A stretch of DNA of 64,000 bases from Durusdinium trenchii (GCA_963970005.1 CAXAMN010026694.1:883993-947992), one strand, 5' to 3'. Shown: positions 13,615 to 21,904, numbered from the stretch's first letter. Translations and numbers: made by a program. The notes: generated by a model not told the origin, from the sequence alone.

Positions 13615-13624
13615 NNNNNNNNNN
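13615..13624. other. Assembly gap (10 N)
   Basis: Ten unknown bases. The gap lies 51 bases beyond the stop codon of the retrotransposon polyprotein, so the 3' end of the element and any terminal repeat are probably lost or collapsed here. Confidence 0.99.
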
Positions 13625-13675
13625 ACAGACTAGCTTGGTAAGTCATCTTAGATGAACTTGCCATCCAACCCACTG

Positions 13676-16600
13676 TCACTCACAAGAATCACCCACTGTC
13701 CATAAAGGGAGAAATGAGGAAAGGTCCTCTGGACGGGCCACCTGTTCGAGAGCAGAGGGAAAAATAAACTCAAAAAGGTGCCATGCTTGGTGCTGAGTCC
13801 ATGCATCACTGAGACCAGCCCGGCTAAGGCCATCAGAGGGGTTAGAATGGCTGTCAATCCACTCAAACCACACTCGGACGCGAAAGGTTTGCAGGAAGTA
13901 GTGCGCCAGTTGAACAAGGGTGTGTACATCAGCTTGGGAGCTTCCACCCCTGATTAACGAGGCGACAGCAGCTTCATTATCTACAAACCAAAGCACGTCA
14001 TAGTCAGCCAAAGAAGCGCCATGAAACCATGGTACAAGCAGTCCGCAAAGGGTTTCCCCAGGGTAGATCTGCTGCGTTCGTGGCTGCCATGTATGAATAA
14101 CTCGACGAGGGACTTCACAAGTCACGCCCGAAGGGGACATGTGCTTCCACATGATCACCCAGCCCAGCCGGAGTGTATCATTCTCAAAGGAAGCGTCAGA
14201 GTAGATAACCAAAGGAGCCGCAGGCTTGGAGCGAACTGAAATAACCCTCGGTTCCGGACAGGCTACTATAGCTGCCAGAAGACGCAGGGTTAAGCAGTCC
14301 TCCGGAGACAGGTCTGCAGACCCTGACTTCTGCTTGGCGGCCAACAATGGCCCGCCAATGCGACCCGCGTACCCGGCGCACATGGAGAACATCCAGTTAA
14401 GGTCACCCCGGAGCTTGCCGGCATCGTCGGGGGATAACGTGGAAGTGTCCAGGGCGGATCGCAGCTTCTTCAAAATTTTGGTCGACGTGGAATACTTTGG
14501 TTGGAACCGAATCAACCCTTCAGTGACAAAATCGCCTACATGGACAGAAGTTCCGAGGTAGTGTCGGTTGTGGCCAGGTGCAAAGGACTTCGTAGGCTGG
14601 GGCGGTGCACCCAGTAACTTGAAGGCCAGTTGTAACCCAACCTGAGACACATCGTGGTCGCGGACAAAGTCAACAGCGAGTTCGTCATCAAAGTAAGCCG
14701 CAGCGAAGCCAAGGAGGCACCGCCTCACAATGGCTACCCCAAGTTGCGGGAACCTGTTAAAGTTAACCACAGCACTCTCCAAGCCATAGGCGAGCCCAAA
14801 CATAGTAGTAAAGCGCCACCCTTGGTCCGGGACGTAGATGGCGACATTGGAGTAGCAGAGGTGTTCATCACAAACAGGCAAACCGCGGTAAGCATCCGGG
14901 AGATCATCCGTACCCAGACGGAGGTCTAACCAACCCGGAGGGGGCAGTTGGTCCAGGGCAAAAGCCGAATCAACCATACGAGCGAGGGCTGCCACGAAGT
15001 CAACATTGACTGTAGAGATCGTCTCAGGCATAGTTGTATGGTGGTTGTGCCCGCTTTTGCGCGCGTTGTCAATGGCCCGATGCTTGCCATCCGGCTGGAT
15101 GATCAAGAACCTTTCAACTGCTCTCCAACCCCCTTCGCCAAAAACGTCATCCATCTCCTTCATGGTCCTCAAAGGGCTACAAAAACCTTTGGTAACTTCG
15201 TCCAACGTGAGTTGATGAATGATCTCGTGGTGCATAGGTGGCCGACTGTGTACCAACCGTTGAATATCAGCAGCGGCAGAGGGTCCCAGCCACTCCGCCA
15301 AGTCTGCTTTGCCCTCCTGGCGCACTGGGCGGAAAACACCTGAGTGGGTCATAGAGCCCACAATAGGGAAACCCTGAACCAGTTGCTGAGCCAGCGATAG
15401 GTCAGGCCACCTGATTAGGATGGCCAGGACCGCCGTGAGGGCGGGTTTCTTGCACTGGGCCACTTGCGATGCAGCCTGGCATCTGAAAGGCACCAATGCC
15501 TCTTCTAGAGGCAGCAAGGCTGTAGCTACAGTGCGCAGCACCTGTCGCAATTTGGTGGCATACTTGGGGAGGAACCGTTGCCATACAAACAAAGCCTCAA
15601 CTACAAACCCGATGTCTGGTTCAGGCCAATCCCTGGGGTGGAAAGGGGTCGGCAGCTCAGCCGAGGCTGCCAAATGAGCCTCCTTCCCCAACCCCGGAAC
15701 CAACAGGTGATCAAGGCCTCTCGCGGACGAGCTCGCGTAGCGCTGACCTGACAAACCTGCGTAGATATCAGTACGTTGGCGTCCCCAAATCGGCGCCGGA
15801 CCCAAGTCCTGCCAGGGCTCCTGACGCAAATGTCTCCATGCTGGGTAGGCCTGCAGGAGCGACAAATCACACGAGCTCAGTCGTGGACGAACGAGAGACC
15901 ATACCGGCGATTCGCTGTCCAGGTAGGGAAACACCACCCCCAAGCGCGAGACCACCTCCTCTGCCTGAAGCATCCCCGGCATGATGCTCAACCGACCCGG
16001 TGCCCAGACCGAGTTAGACAACCGAGAGTGAAGGGCCAGCTCATCATGGTCCGAAAGGGGACAGGGGAGCTTGGTGGATAGCACACTAGGCAACATGGTC
16101 ATGAGGGCGATGATACAGGGGATATGGAAACCATTGCCGATCAATGAGTTCTTGACCTGAGTACGCCGTGCTGGCGACCCCCGAACTGGTTCAACCAGGT
16201 CCGGAGGGATCCCCATGAGTTGGCACCGTTCCGACGGGTGCAAGGTTCTCCAAGTAGACCCCGACCAGAGCAAAGATGATTCCTCATATGCCGCTGGGGG
16301 GAACCTACGGTGGTCTTGGTGGAACCTGTCAACTGCCGCTGGGGTGGCATCACGCACACGATCAGCGGGGTGCCAAAATTCACGTGCGAATGGATGCATA
16401 GCTCCACCTCCGTGAGCACGGAGGACTTGGGCCGGGTCTAACAGGGGGAGGTAGGGGCCACTCCACCACACCTGAGACGGCGCCGGCTTTTTTCCAGCAA
16501 AGCGAAGCGTAGGGACATCAGCCTCGGTCTGGGCCCACGTCCAGGACTCAGGCGGGGGTGTGTCGGCTTGGACACCCCGCGCGAGCGAGCCCAGCCAGAA

Positions 16601-17278
16601 CAGGCGCCTGCGGCGCACCCATCCACAGCTGGCCGCATCCATGCAGATAGGGCGGCATCCCATCCATGTACTGTACTGGTCACGAACAGTGGCAGGCATA
16701 CTGGCAACATTTTCCAGGAAAACCACAATCTCCAGGCCAGAGGCTTCAGGAAGAGTTCGAAGCTCCTGGACGATACGTTGTAACTCCATCGGCTGCCGGG
16801 ACCGCGGGTCATCCAGGCCTCTGCGTTGCCGGTTCAGCGAAGAGTTGCCCTGGCAAGGGGAGCCACCCCCCACCAGGATGCCCCGAGGTTGGCGCCTCTG
16901 AAGGAAACCACGGAAAAGGGCAGCCCGCACGTGCTCAACCTGGTCGACATGGACGATATTGGGCATGGCCTGAGTTGCACAATGAACCGCATCTGGATCA
17001 CTTTCAGCACTGAGGGCATAAAAGTGAATCCCCATGGCCAGGAGGGCTACACAAAGACCCCCTACACCGGCCCATAGGTCAATAACCAACCAGGTGCCAC
17101 GGAAAGGTTTAGCCCATGGGTACTGCGGCAAATCACTCCGCCCGCGCCAGCTCACAGGCTTGGCCGCAGTCAACCGGGCGGCGACATCCAGGGGACCTTG
17201 AAGAGGAGCATCATCATCAACCAGAACCACCCGTCGGCAGGTCTCCAAAGATGGTTCCACCATGCAAGGGGGCTGCAT
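13676..17278 (-). CDS. Polyprotein: C5-cytosine DNA methyltransferase + reverse transcriptase + RNase H
   Basis: A 1200-residue uninterrupted frame. Residues about 60-390 are a complete C5-cytosine methyltransferase: motif I DLWAGVGG (67-74, SAM binding), motif IV GGGSPCQGNS (137-146, catalytic Cys142), motif VI ENV (189-191), motif VIII RRRRLFWLG (222-230), then IX LHPSERCQLMGIPPD (346-360) and X NSLIGNGF (377-384). Residues about 720-915 are a reverse transcriptase, with TDDLPDAYRG (790-799) for the first Asp and YFDD (862-865) for the catalytic pair. Residues 1022-1155 are RNase H: YSDAS (Asp1028), GETL (Glu1075), FVDNEAA (Asp1100) and HSNPSDGLSR (1144-1153). The 400-700 linker is unrecognised. 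ATG 17278 is the first Met in frame, but the frame is open back to the UAG at 17338-17336. The enzyme could methylate element DNA in the nucleus; that role is inference. Confidence 0.93.
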   Translation of the reverse strand: MQPPCMVEPSLETCRRVVLVDDDAPLQGPLDVAARLTAAKPVSWRGRSDLPQYPWAKPFRGTWLVIDLWAGVGGLCVALLAMGIHFYALSAESDPDAVHCATQAMPNIVHVDQVEHVRAALFRGFLQRRQPRGILVGGGSPCQGNSSLNRQRRGLDDPRSRQPMELQRIVQELRTLPEASGLEIVVFLENVASMPATVRDQYSTWMGCRPICMDAASCGWVRRRRLFWLGSLARGVQADTPPPESWTWAQTEADVPTLRFAGKKPAPSQVWWSGPYLPLLDPAQVLRAHGGGAMHPFAREFWHPADRVRDATPAAVDRFHQDHRRFPPAAYEESSLLWSGSTWRTLHPSERCQLMGIPPDLVEPVRGSPARRTQVKNSLIGNGFHIPCIIALMTMLPSVLSTKLPCPLSDHDELALHSRLSNSVWAPGRLSIMPGMLQAEEVVSRLGVVFPYLDSESPVWSLVRPRLSSCDLSLLQAYPAWRHLRQEPWQDLGPAPIWGRQRTDIYAGLSGQRYASSSARGLDHLLVPGLGKEAHLAASAELPTPFHPRDWPEPDIGFVVEALFVWQRFLPKYATKLRQVLRTVATALLPLEEALVPFRCQAASQVAQCKKPALTAVLAILIRWPDLSLAQQLVQGFPIVGSMTHSGVFRPVRQEGKADLAEWLGPSAAADIQRLVHSRPPMHHEIIHQLTLDEVTKGFCSPLRTMKEMDDVFGEGGWRAVERFLIIQPDGKHRAIDNARKSGHNHHTTMPETISTVNVDFVAALARMVDSAFALDQLPPPGWLDLRLGTDDLPDAYRGLPVCDEHLCYSNVAIYVPDQGWRFTTMFGLAYGLESAVVNFNRFPQLGVAIVRRCLLGFAAAYFDDELAVDFVRDHDVSQVGLQLAFKLLGAPPQPTKSFAPGHNRHYLGTSVHVGDFVTEGLIRFQPKYSTSTKILKKLRSALDTSTLSPDDAGKLRGDLNWMFSMCAGYAGRIGGPLLAAKQKSGSADLSPEDCLTLRLLAAIVACPEPRVISVRSKPAAPLVIYSDASFENDTLRLGWVIMWKHMSPSGVTCEVPRRVIHTWQPRTQQIYPGETLCGLLVPWFHGASLADYDVLWFVDNEAAVASLIRGGSSQADVHTLVQLAHYFLQTFRVRVWFEWIDSHSNPSDGLSRAGLSDAWTQHQAWHLFEFIFPSALEQVARPEDLSSFLPLWTVGDSCE

Positions 17279-17299
17279 TGACTGCCGCTGCTCCGCTTC

Positions 17300-17338
17300 C
17301 CCCCGGGGCTCACAGGCCCCCAGGGGGCGCTGTCCCTA
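17300..17338 (-). promoter_or_regulatory. Candidate stop-codon readthrough signal (UAG + 8 nt + GC hairpin)
   Basis: On the minus strand UAG (17338-17336) is followed by an 8-nt spacer (17335-17328) and then a hairpin: CCCCC (17327-17323), a bulged U, GGGG (17321-17318), a 9-nt loop, CCCC (17308-17305) and GGGGG (17304-17300), giving nine G-C pairs. Upstream is the Gag zinc finger; downstream the same frame stays open through to the methyltransferase polyprotein. Murine gammaretroviral gag-pol readthrough also uses UAG followed by G and a structure 8 nt downstream. Function here is inferred; the alternative is independent initiation at ATG 17278. Confidence 0.5.
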
Positions 17339-18479
17339 TTCGGAGTGCTGCAGGCGAGTATGGCCTGCAGAGCACGGCTTGCCGGAGGAGAGCTTCACGT
17401 CGCACTTGTGAATATTGGGGCACTTGGCCTGTTGGCACCCGCGGCCATCATTCCATGGCTTGCAAAACCTCTGGCCGCCCTTGATCTGGCTCACCGTGGG
17501 CCAGCGGTCTGACTTGATTTGGCGGCTGGGCCTTCTCATCCGCCAGAACCATCTCGGCGGCCTTGCGTTTGGCCGGCGCCGCCTCAGCCATAGAAGGCTG
17601 CAATGCCGGTGAGCGCCATTCCAGGTGAGTTTGGCGCAGGGCCTCAGCCAGGGCACTGCCTCCAGTGTAACCTCGTCGGACCAGCGATGCCATCTTGGAT
17701 CTGGTGAGAGTGTCACACTTCTCCAACCAGAGCAAGCTGCCATGGCCATACTCCATTGTTGACTGCAATGCATGGTCCGCATAGGTCAAGGCCTGATCCA
17801 AAGGCATGAAGGTGCGCTCTTGCTTGTCAAAGTCCTGCTGCTTGAACAGTCCGGCCCAGCCCCAGGCATACGCCAGAGTTCGCAGCGCCCAATAGTGGTC
17901 CACCACTGTCTTGACCACCCGCCCCTCCTCCGTTTGAAACTCCAGCTGCACGCCAGATCCCAGTCTGACGGCCTCCTGGAGGCGAGGAGTAGATTGGTGC
18001 AGGATGGAACGAATCTTGCTGGCTGGGATGACTGTCATAGTGCGCTTGCGGAACTCACGATAGCACCGGCTGCGTAGGGCATCCGAGGGCTCCAGCATAG
18101 GGTCCAACGTGAGGTTGTACTTCGCCTGGAAGTCTCGCGACATCTGTTGCATGGTACTATCTGGGAGGATCTCATCCGGGGCGTCCACGTGCTTTTGCTC
18201 AGCGGCCGCAGTCTTGATAGCTGCCAACCCCGCTGCTCGCGCCGCCTTCAAGCGTGAACGAGTCAGACGGTTCTCCTTCAAGGTAGTGGTCAGCAGCACC
18301 TGCGTCAAGGAATCTTCCATATTCACATCATCAAACCAGTAGACGAAGTCTTCGAGGGTCTCCCAACGGTGTTTGGTGATGAGTTCCTTGGACCATTCGG
18401 GAAGGAGATTGGCCACTTGGAAACGCATAGCCAATCCACGGTCATCAGCATAGACGTCAATGTGGGAGGCGTGCGTCAT
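17336..18479 (-). CDS. Gag-like protein with C-terminal CCCH zinc finger; one frame change
   Basis: The frame opening at ATG 18479 runs 343 residues to 17448. The neighbouring frame, one base ahead, carries the expected C-terminal end from about 17525 to the TAG at 17336. That end contains CKPWNDGRGCQQAKCPNIH, a C-X8-C-X4-C-X3-H pattern of the CCCH zinc-finger type, then two further Cys and two His residues. The first 340 residues are soluble and helix-prone, with a KAARAAGLAAIKTAAAEQ stretch around residues 78-95, and match no family I know. Position just before the polyprotein, size and a nucleic-acid-binding finger suggest a Gag role. A +1 shift between about 17530 and 17515 is needed to join the two parts: either a single-base indel in this copy or programmed shifting. 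The zinc-finger frame is the one that continues through UAG into the polyprotein. Confidence 0.7.
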
Positions 18480-18811
18480 CCTGCCTCTCTCACAGGACGA
18501 AAGACTGATGCAGAGCCCGGGCAGAGACTTGGGCCAGGATCACGGGAGCGGAGGACGGTAGGAAGGCACAGCTTCACAAAACCCCCCCACACTACACCGG
18601 TGGACACATGGCCATGCGTACTCCGGGCCTCGGGGACACTGGGAAAAAATAATGACTGCCTACCCCAATTGTATAACGACACAAAAACGGCGACGACTCG
18701 AGGCTCGAACGACCAGGTTCGCGGGCGGTCTCCCCCCCCCCCCAGCCGCGCCCACCCAAACCCGGCCCAACAAGGCTTGATGCGCACTTTTCATAGCCAT
18801 AGGGCGGTCGA
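18480..18811 (-). other. Spacer between YR and Gag frames of the element
   Basis: This 332-base spacer lacks a credible frame. It has a 12-C run on the plus strand (18732-18743, so G12 on the element strand) and GC-rich flanks. It could hold the leader for the Gag/Pol mRNA or an internal junction of the element. I see no copy of it at either end of the element. Confidence 0.5.
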
Positions 18812-20914
18812 TCAGTGGAGCCACCCACAAGTGTCGGCCAGGGCCTTGTATAGGGCCCGTGGCATGCGAGCCAAACACCTCTGGCATATAGCGCTCTTCG
18901 GGAGGGTGTTAAACCCTTCACCGACCTGTTTTGGGTCCTGGGCGTAGGCCGCGTCCCGGCAGAAAGGGAGGAGCCTTCCCTCCAGTTCGCCCTGCACCAG
19001 GTGAACTCGGGAGGCTTGCACGAACCATTTGCCCTCGCACCCCAAGGTCCCGGGGGGGTCGATGCCTTCAAGGTCTGACGCCTCGGCTGAAACATCTGAT
19101 GCCGACATCGACGTGGTAGATGACGATACGGAAACCACATCGCCTTCGCCTGCCACCGGCGACAGGTTGTCGGGCTCCACCTCATCTTTCACCACCTCCG
19201 TGACAGGGAGCACCGGCTGGGCCATCTCCTCGGGGGTCAAAGACACTTCCGGGAGCACCAAAGCATCCATAAGTGGCGGGAAGTGCTCGTTGGCTGAAGC
19301 GAGCTCCTGCCACGACCAAGCATCCCGTGGCACCAGTCCATCGTGGGTCAGGGCAAGCTCGGGCTGCTTGCGTTGCCACAGGTGAAGAAACCGCTTGATG
19401 AGGGCAACCTTGAGAAGGCCACTGTGGACGACTTTCTGGCCAGCATAGTGCACGCCCATACTCCACGTAGCACGACTCTTTCGCTGGGGGGTGGGGCCTC
19501 CAGCACTCGGCACCTCTACCCAGCTACCCAGCGACTGCTGGTCATTCGGATCCAACCGACAAATCTGACCCAGCGTCGGTAGGAAGCGTCGCAGCCGATT
19601 GAACCCTGCCACTTGGGCTTGAGCGGGATCCACGCCCACATCCATCAAAGTGCCCCGCATCAGTTCGAGGAAGCGGCCGCGGGACATCTTCTTCGACACG
19701 TTCCACGGGGTGGATTCCGTCACCTGCCAAAGCTCATCAGCCTGGAGTTGCACTGCCGGCCACAGGAACCCCACATCCGGCAGGGTCTCGTGGAGGACAA
19801 AGTCCTGTATGATCTTCAAGAGGCTGGCCCCTCGGAAGACCAAATCCGGCGTGGCCCACTCATAGGCAGGCCGGGTACCCTGACGCCGGGCCTTGCCTTG
19901 GGCACACTTGAAAATGAGGAAGGTGTCCGCCGCCCCCACAAAGCTGGAACGTTGAAAGTGTTCAAAGCGAATGCAGGAGGTAGCGGCCCAAATAAACATA
20001 GCCAACAACAGCAAATGTGTACCCTTCGCCTGACGGAGGCGGAGGAGCAGATTGATCATCTCCCAAGGTTGCAGTTCCTGCTTTTGTTGAACCGTGTGAT
20101 CAATAGGGAGCAACTTGTATGGCTGCAGCAACCAATGATCCAGGTCAAAGGGGATGGCAAAATGCTGGCGAAACCACTTCAGGGCATGGTACATGCTGGT
20201 GGCCGCTGTCGGTCCTCCGGCCGCCACGGCCTTGAAGAAAGCACTCAGCTGAAGAGGCGTCGGTGTACGGACGTGGAATTGGTTGTCCAAGGCGTATAGG
20301 CGCCATCGCCTCAGGGCTCCCACCAGCGCGCCTGCTCGTTGCGGAGACACACGGCTAGCCGCAGGCATAACCGTCTCCTTGAGCAGTTGACAGCGCACAG
20401 GGTCGCGCATCATTGCCTTGTTCACGCCGAGCTCCTCGAGGTCGAGGAAATCCTCCATCAACAACTCAAACATGGCCTCCAGTTTGGCGTTCTTCTGGAG
20501 GACCTCACGAGCATGGGGGTTGTGGGCAGCATCTTGAATCATCGTAGGAGCCGCGGAGCTAGGGCCTGTGGATGTAAGGTGGCGTATACGGACGCCCGAC
20601 GGCGGCACAGTGGTGTCCGTCCCAGACGGAACCGGGTGCATGGAAATGCATGCCCGTCGATGATCCTCCAAACATCGCTGAGCCCTAGCTCGGGCGCTAT
20701 GTGCCCGACCGGATGCCACTGTCCAAAATGCAGCGACCGCAAACTCATGGTCGGGGGGCAGAGACCCAATCTCCTGCTCCACCTCCTGCAAAAGCTCTTG
20801 GCTGCTAGCCCACATACCAACCACATCACTGCAGGTCTGGGCCCCTTGAAGGACCAACAACTCCCTCAGGCCATCAGGCTTGTCCTGGAGCAGATCCTGC
20901 AGCTCCTGCTCCAT
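18812..20914 (-). CDS. Tyrosine-recombinase-like protein of the retrotransposon
   Basis: I place the start at ATG 20914 (700 residues), since the frame upstream of it overlaps the better-supported eight-cysteine frame. The C-terminal core looks like a tyrosine recombinase. Box I Arg lies in SCIRFEHFQRS (Arg316), box II is FNRLRRFLPTLG (Asn439, Arg442), then Trp465 in LGSWVEVP, and the nucleophile candidate is Tyr490 in MGVHYAGQK. A helical SAM-like core-binding region precedes it (about 165-290). Box II normally reads H-x-x-R; here Asn sits where His is expected, as tolerated in some YRs or a sign of weakening. After the core comes an acidic Ser/Asp-rich region (about 580-640) and a C-terminal CQRC. 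It would integrate a circular DNA copy without a DDE integrase. A Crypton-like YR element that landed beside an unrelated retroelement is the alternative. Confidence 0.65.
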   Translation of the reverse strand: MEQELQDLLQDKPDGLRELLVLQGAQTCSDVVGMWASSQELLQEVEQEIGSLPPDHEFAVAAFWTVASGRAHSARARAQRCLEDHRRACISMHPVPSGTDTTVPPSGVRIRHLTSTGPSSAAPTMIQDAAHNPHAREVLQKNAKLEAMFELLMEDFLDLEELGVNKAMMRDPVRCQLLKETVMPAASRVSPQRAGALVGALRRWRLYALDNQFHVRTPTPLQLSAFFKAVAAGGPTAATSMYHALKWFRQHFAIPFDLDHWLLQPYKLLPIDHTVQQKQELQPWEMINLLLRLRQAKGTHLLLLAMFIWAATSCIRFEHFQRSSFVGAADTFLIFKCAQGKARRQGTRPAYEWATPDLVFRGASLLKIIQDFVLHETLPDVGFLWPAVQLQADELWQVTESTPWNVSKKMSRGRFLELMRGTLMDVGVDPAQAQVAGFNRLRRFLPTLGQICRLDPNDQQSLGSWVEVPSAGGPTPQRKSRATWSMGVHYAGQKVVHSGLLKVALIKRFLHLWQRKQPELALTHDGLVPRDAWSWQELASANEHFPPLMDALVLPEVSLTPEEMAQPVLPVTEVVKDEVEPDNLSPVAGEGDVVSVSSSTTSMSASDVSAEASDLEGIDPPGTLGCEGKWFVQASRVHLVQGELEGRLLPFCRDAAYAQDPKQVGEGFNTLPKSAICQRCLARMPRALYKALADTCGWLH

Positions 20915-21464
20915 CGGTTGGCCCGGCCTGAGCACCTCCGAGGGCCTGGATGAGGTACTCGCGGACGGCCTGCTCTGAGATTCCCAATTGCTCCGCGAGC
21001 GCGGCAATGGAGACCGAGTCCTGGACTTCGCTAAAGGCTGGGTCCCCCTCCCGCTCGCCGAAGCCGGAAATGTAGATGGTGTTGGGGTCCTCGGGGCCAT
21101 GGGTCGCCTCGAAGGCATCGTGGCCGGCCTGCCAAGTGATTCCAGCGCTACCACACCGGTCACAGACTCGGTGAGCAGCGTCACAAGATTGGCACAGCGC
21201 GGAGAATTCCGGTGGAGCTCGAAGATAGCACCCTTCGCACCACCCTGAAGTCCAGCAGCCGCAGGCACGGCAGAAATCAGCCGGGACGTCCGGCCGGCGG
21301 TCCACCCGCTCCCAATGAGCGAGGATGTAGGCCGAGCGTGCCGAGAGCGAACTCAATCGACTCTCGACACTCAGGTCGCGGGGATCTTGGCCTCGATGAT
21401 CGCGACGCCACCGTCTTGCGCCCACGCTCCACTGCGCGCGCGTAGAGGACGCAAGTGGCGGCAT
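20874..21464 (-). CDS. Eight-cysteine zinc-binding protein, first frame of the element
   Basis: Start chosen at ATG 21464, because codons further upstream (to 21515) are the relict spliced leader and include no ATG. The 196-residue product has four CxxC pairs (CRAC, CEGC, CQSC, CDRC at about residues 65-104), a cross-brace-like pattern similar to MYND, B-box or RING folds. A C-terminal helix-turn-helix or UBA-like stretch follows (AALAEQLGISEQAVREYL). It overlaps the YR start by 41 bases, and the YR frame lies one base ahead, so the two could be joined by +1 shifting or translated by reinitiation. I do not recognise the family. The tight overlap and shared strand argue that it belongs to the element, probably binding nucleic acid or host factors. 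Confidence 0.6.
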   Translation of the reverse strand: MPPLASSTRAQWSVGARRWRRDHRGQDPRDLSVESRLSSLSARSAYILAHWERVDRRPDVPADFCRACGCWTSGWCEGCYLRAPPEFSALCQSCDAAHRVCDRCGSAGITWQAGHDAFEATHGPEDPNTIYISGFGEREGDPAFSEVQDSVSIAALAEQLGISEQAVREYLIQALGGAQAGPTDGAGAAGSAPGQA

Positions 21465-21493
21465 GGCCCAAAGAAAGAATCCCCCGGACCCCA

Positions 21494-21509
21494 CTTGAGC
21501 CAAAATGGC
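21494..21509 (-). other. Relict dinoflagellate spliced-leader sequence
   Basis: The minus strand reads GCCATTTTGGCTCAAG, identical to the last 16 bases of the conserved 22-base dinoflagellate spliced leader. It lies directly upstream of the first frame of the retrotransposon. Genomic copies of the leader are taken as the mark of a cDNA made from a trans-spliced mRNA that re-entered the genome. It therefore marks the 5' end of the RNA that gave rise to this copy. Confidence 0.8.
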
Positions 21510-21904
21510 ATACAAGTGAGGGTCCTAACACTTGCATGTTTCAGATCCCAAGGAGTCCCTTCCCAACCAGACCATTCACCTTGGAAGATAATATACTATA
21601 CTGTTACTACAAGTATCTAGTCAAGTCTCCCAAGAGTGGAACACATCTTGCTCCCATGTACCCCGTTTACGCTTCCGGTTGTTTTGGCCCCATTCCACCG
21701 GCACGGGGCTGGGCCGCCGGCACGATCGGGCGGTCGCCGAATCCACTGGTTGAGCACTTGCCTCGTTTGGGCCGTGCTGGATTCCCAGCCCATGCTGTTC
21801 GCGGGCTTCGATTTTGTGGAGGGAGAGAAGTCACTTGGTCCATGGGTTTGGTCCAAGAAGGGAGGTGACGTCGTTTGAGCACACACCCACACCAAAAAAA
21901 CTCT

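Larger units (their letters stand above)
13625..21515 (-). mobile_element. YR-type retrotransposon with DNA methyltransferase-RT-RNase H
   Basis: The minus strand carries four linked reading frames, 5' to 3': an eight-cysteine protein (21464-20874), a tyrosine-recombinase-like protein (20914-18812), a Gag-like protein with CCCH finger (18479-17336) and a methyltransferase-RT-RNase H polyprotein (17278-13676). RT plus RNase H beside a tyrosine recombinase rather than a DDE integrase places it near the DIRS/Ngaro/PAT group, although YR-Gag-Pol is not the order I know for those. The block has few interruptions and is more GC-rich than its flanks, suggesting recent arrival. I found no flanking split or inverted terminal repeats or target duplication; the left edge is obscured by the N gap and the right edge is marked only by the relict spliced leader. 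Capture of C5 methyltransferases by dinoflagellate retrotransposons has, to my recollection, been reported (de Mendoza and colleagues, 2018). Confidence 0.85.

Noticed and set aside
20915..21268. N-terminal 118 residues of the longest possible YR frame
   Set aside because: Ser/Arg/Pro-rich composition typical of an out-of-frame shadow, while the overlapping frame has CxxC pairs and a helix-turn-helix-like stretch.
21467..21515. Starting the eight-cysteine protein at 21515
   Set aside because: That codon is TTG, and the first residues translate the relict spliced leader; the first ATG is at 21464.
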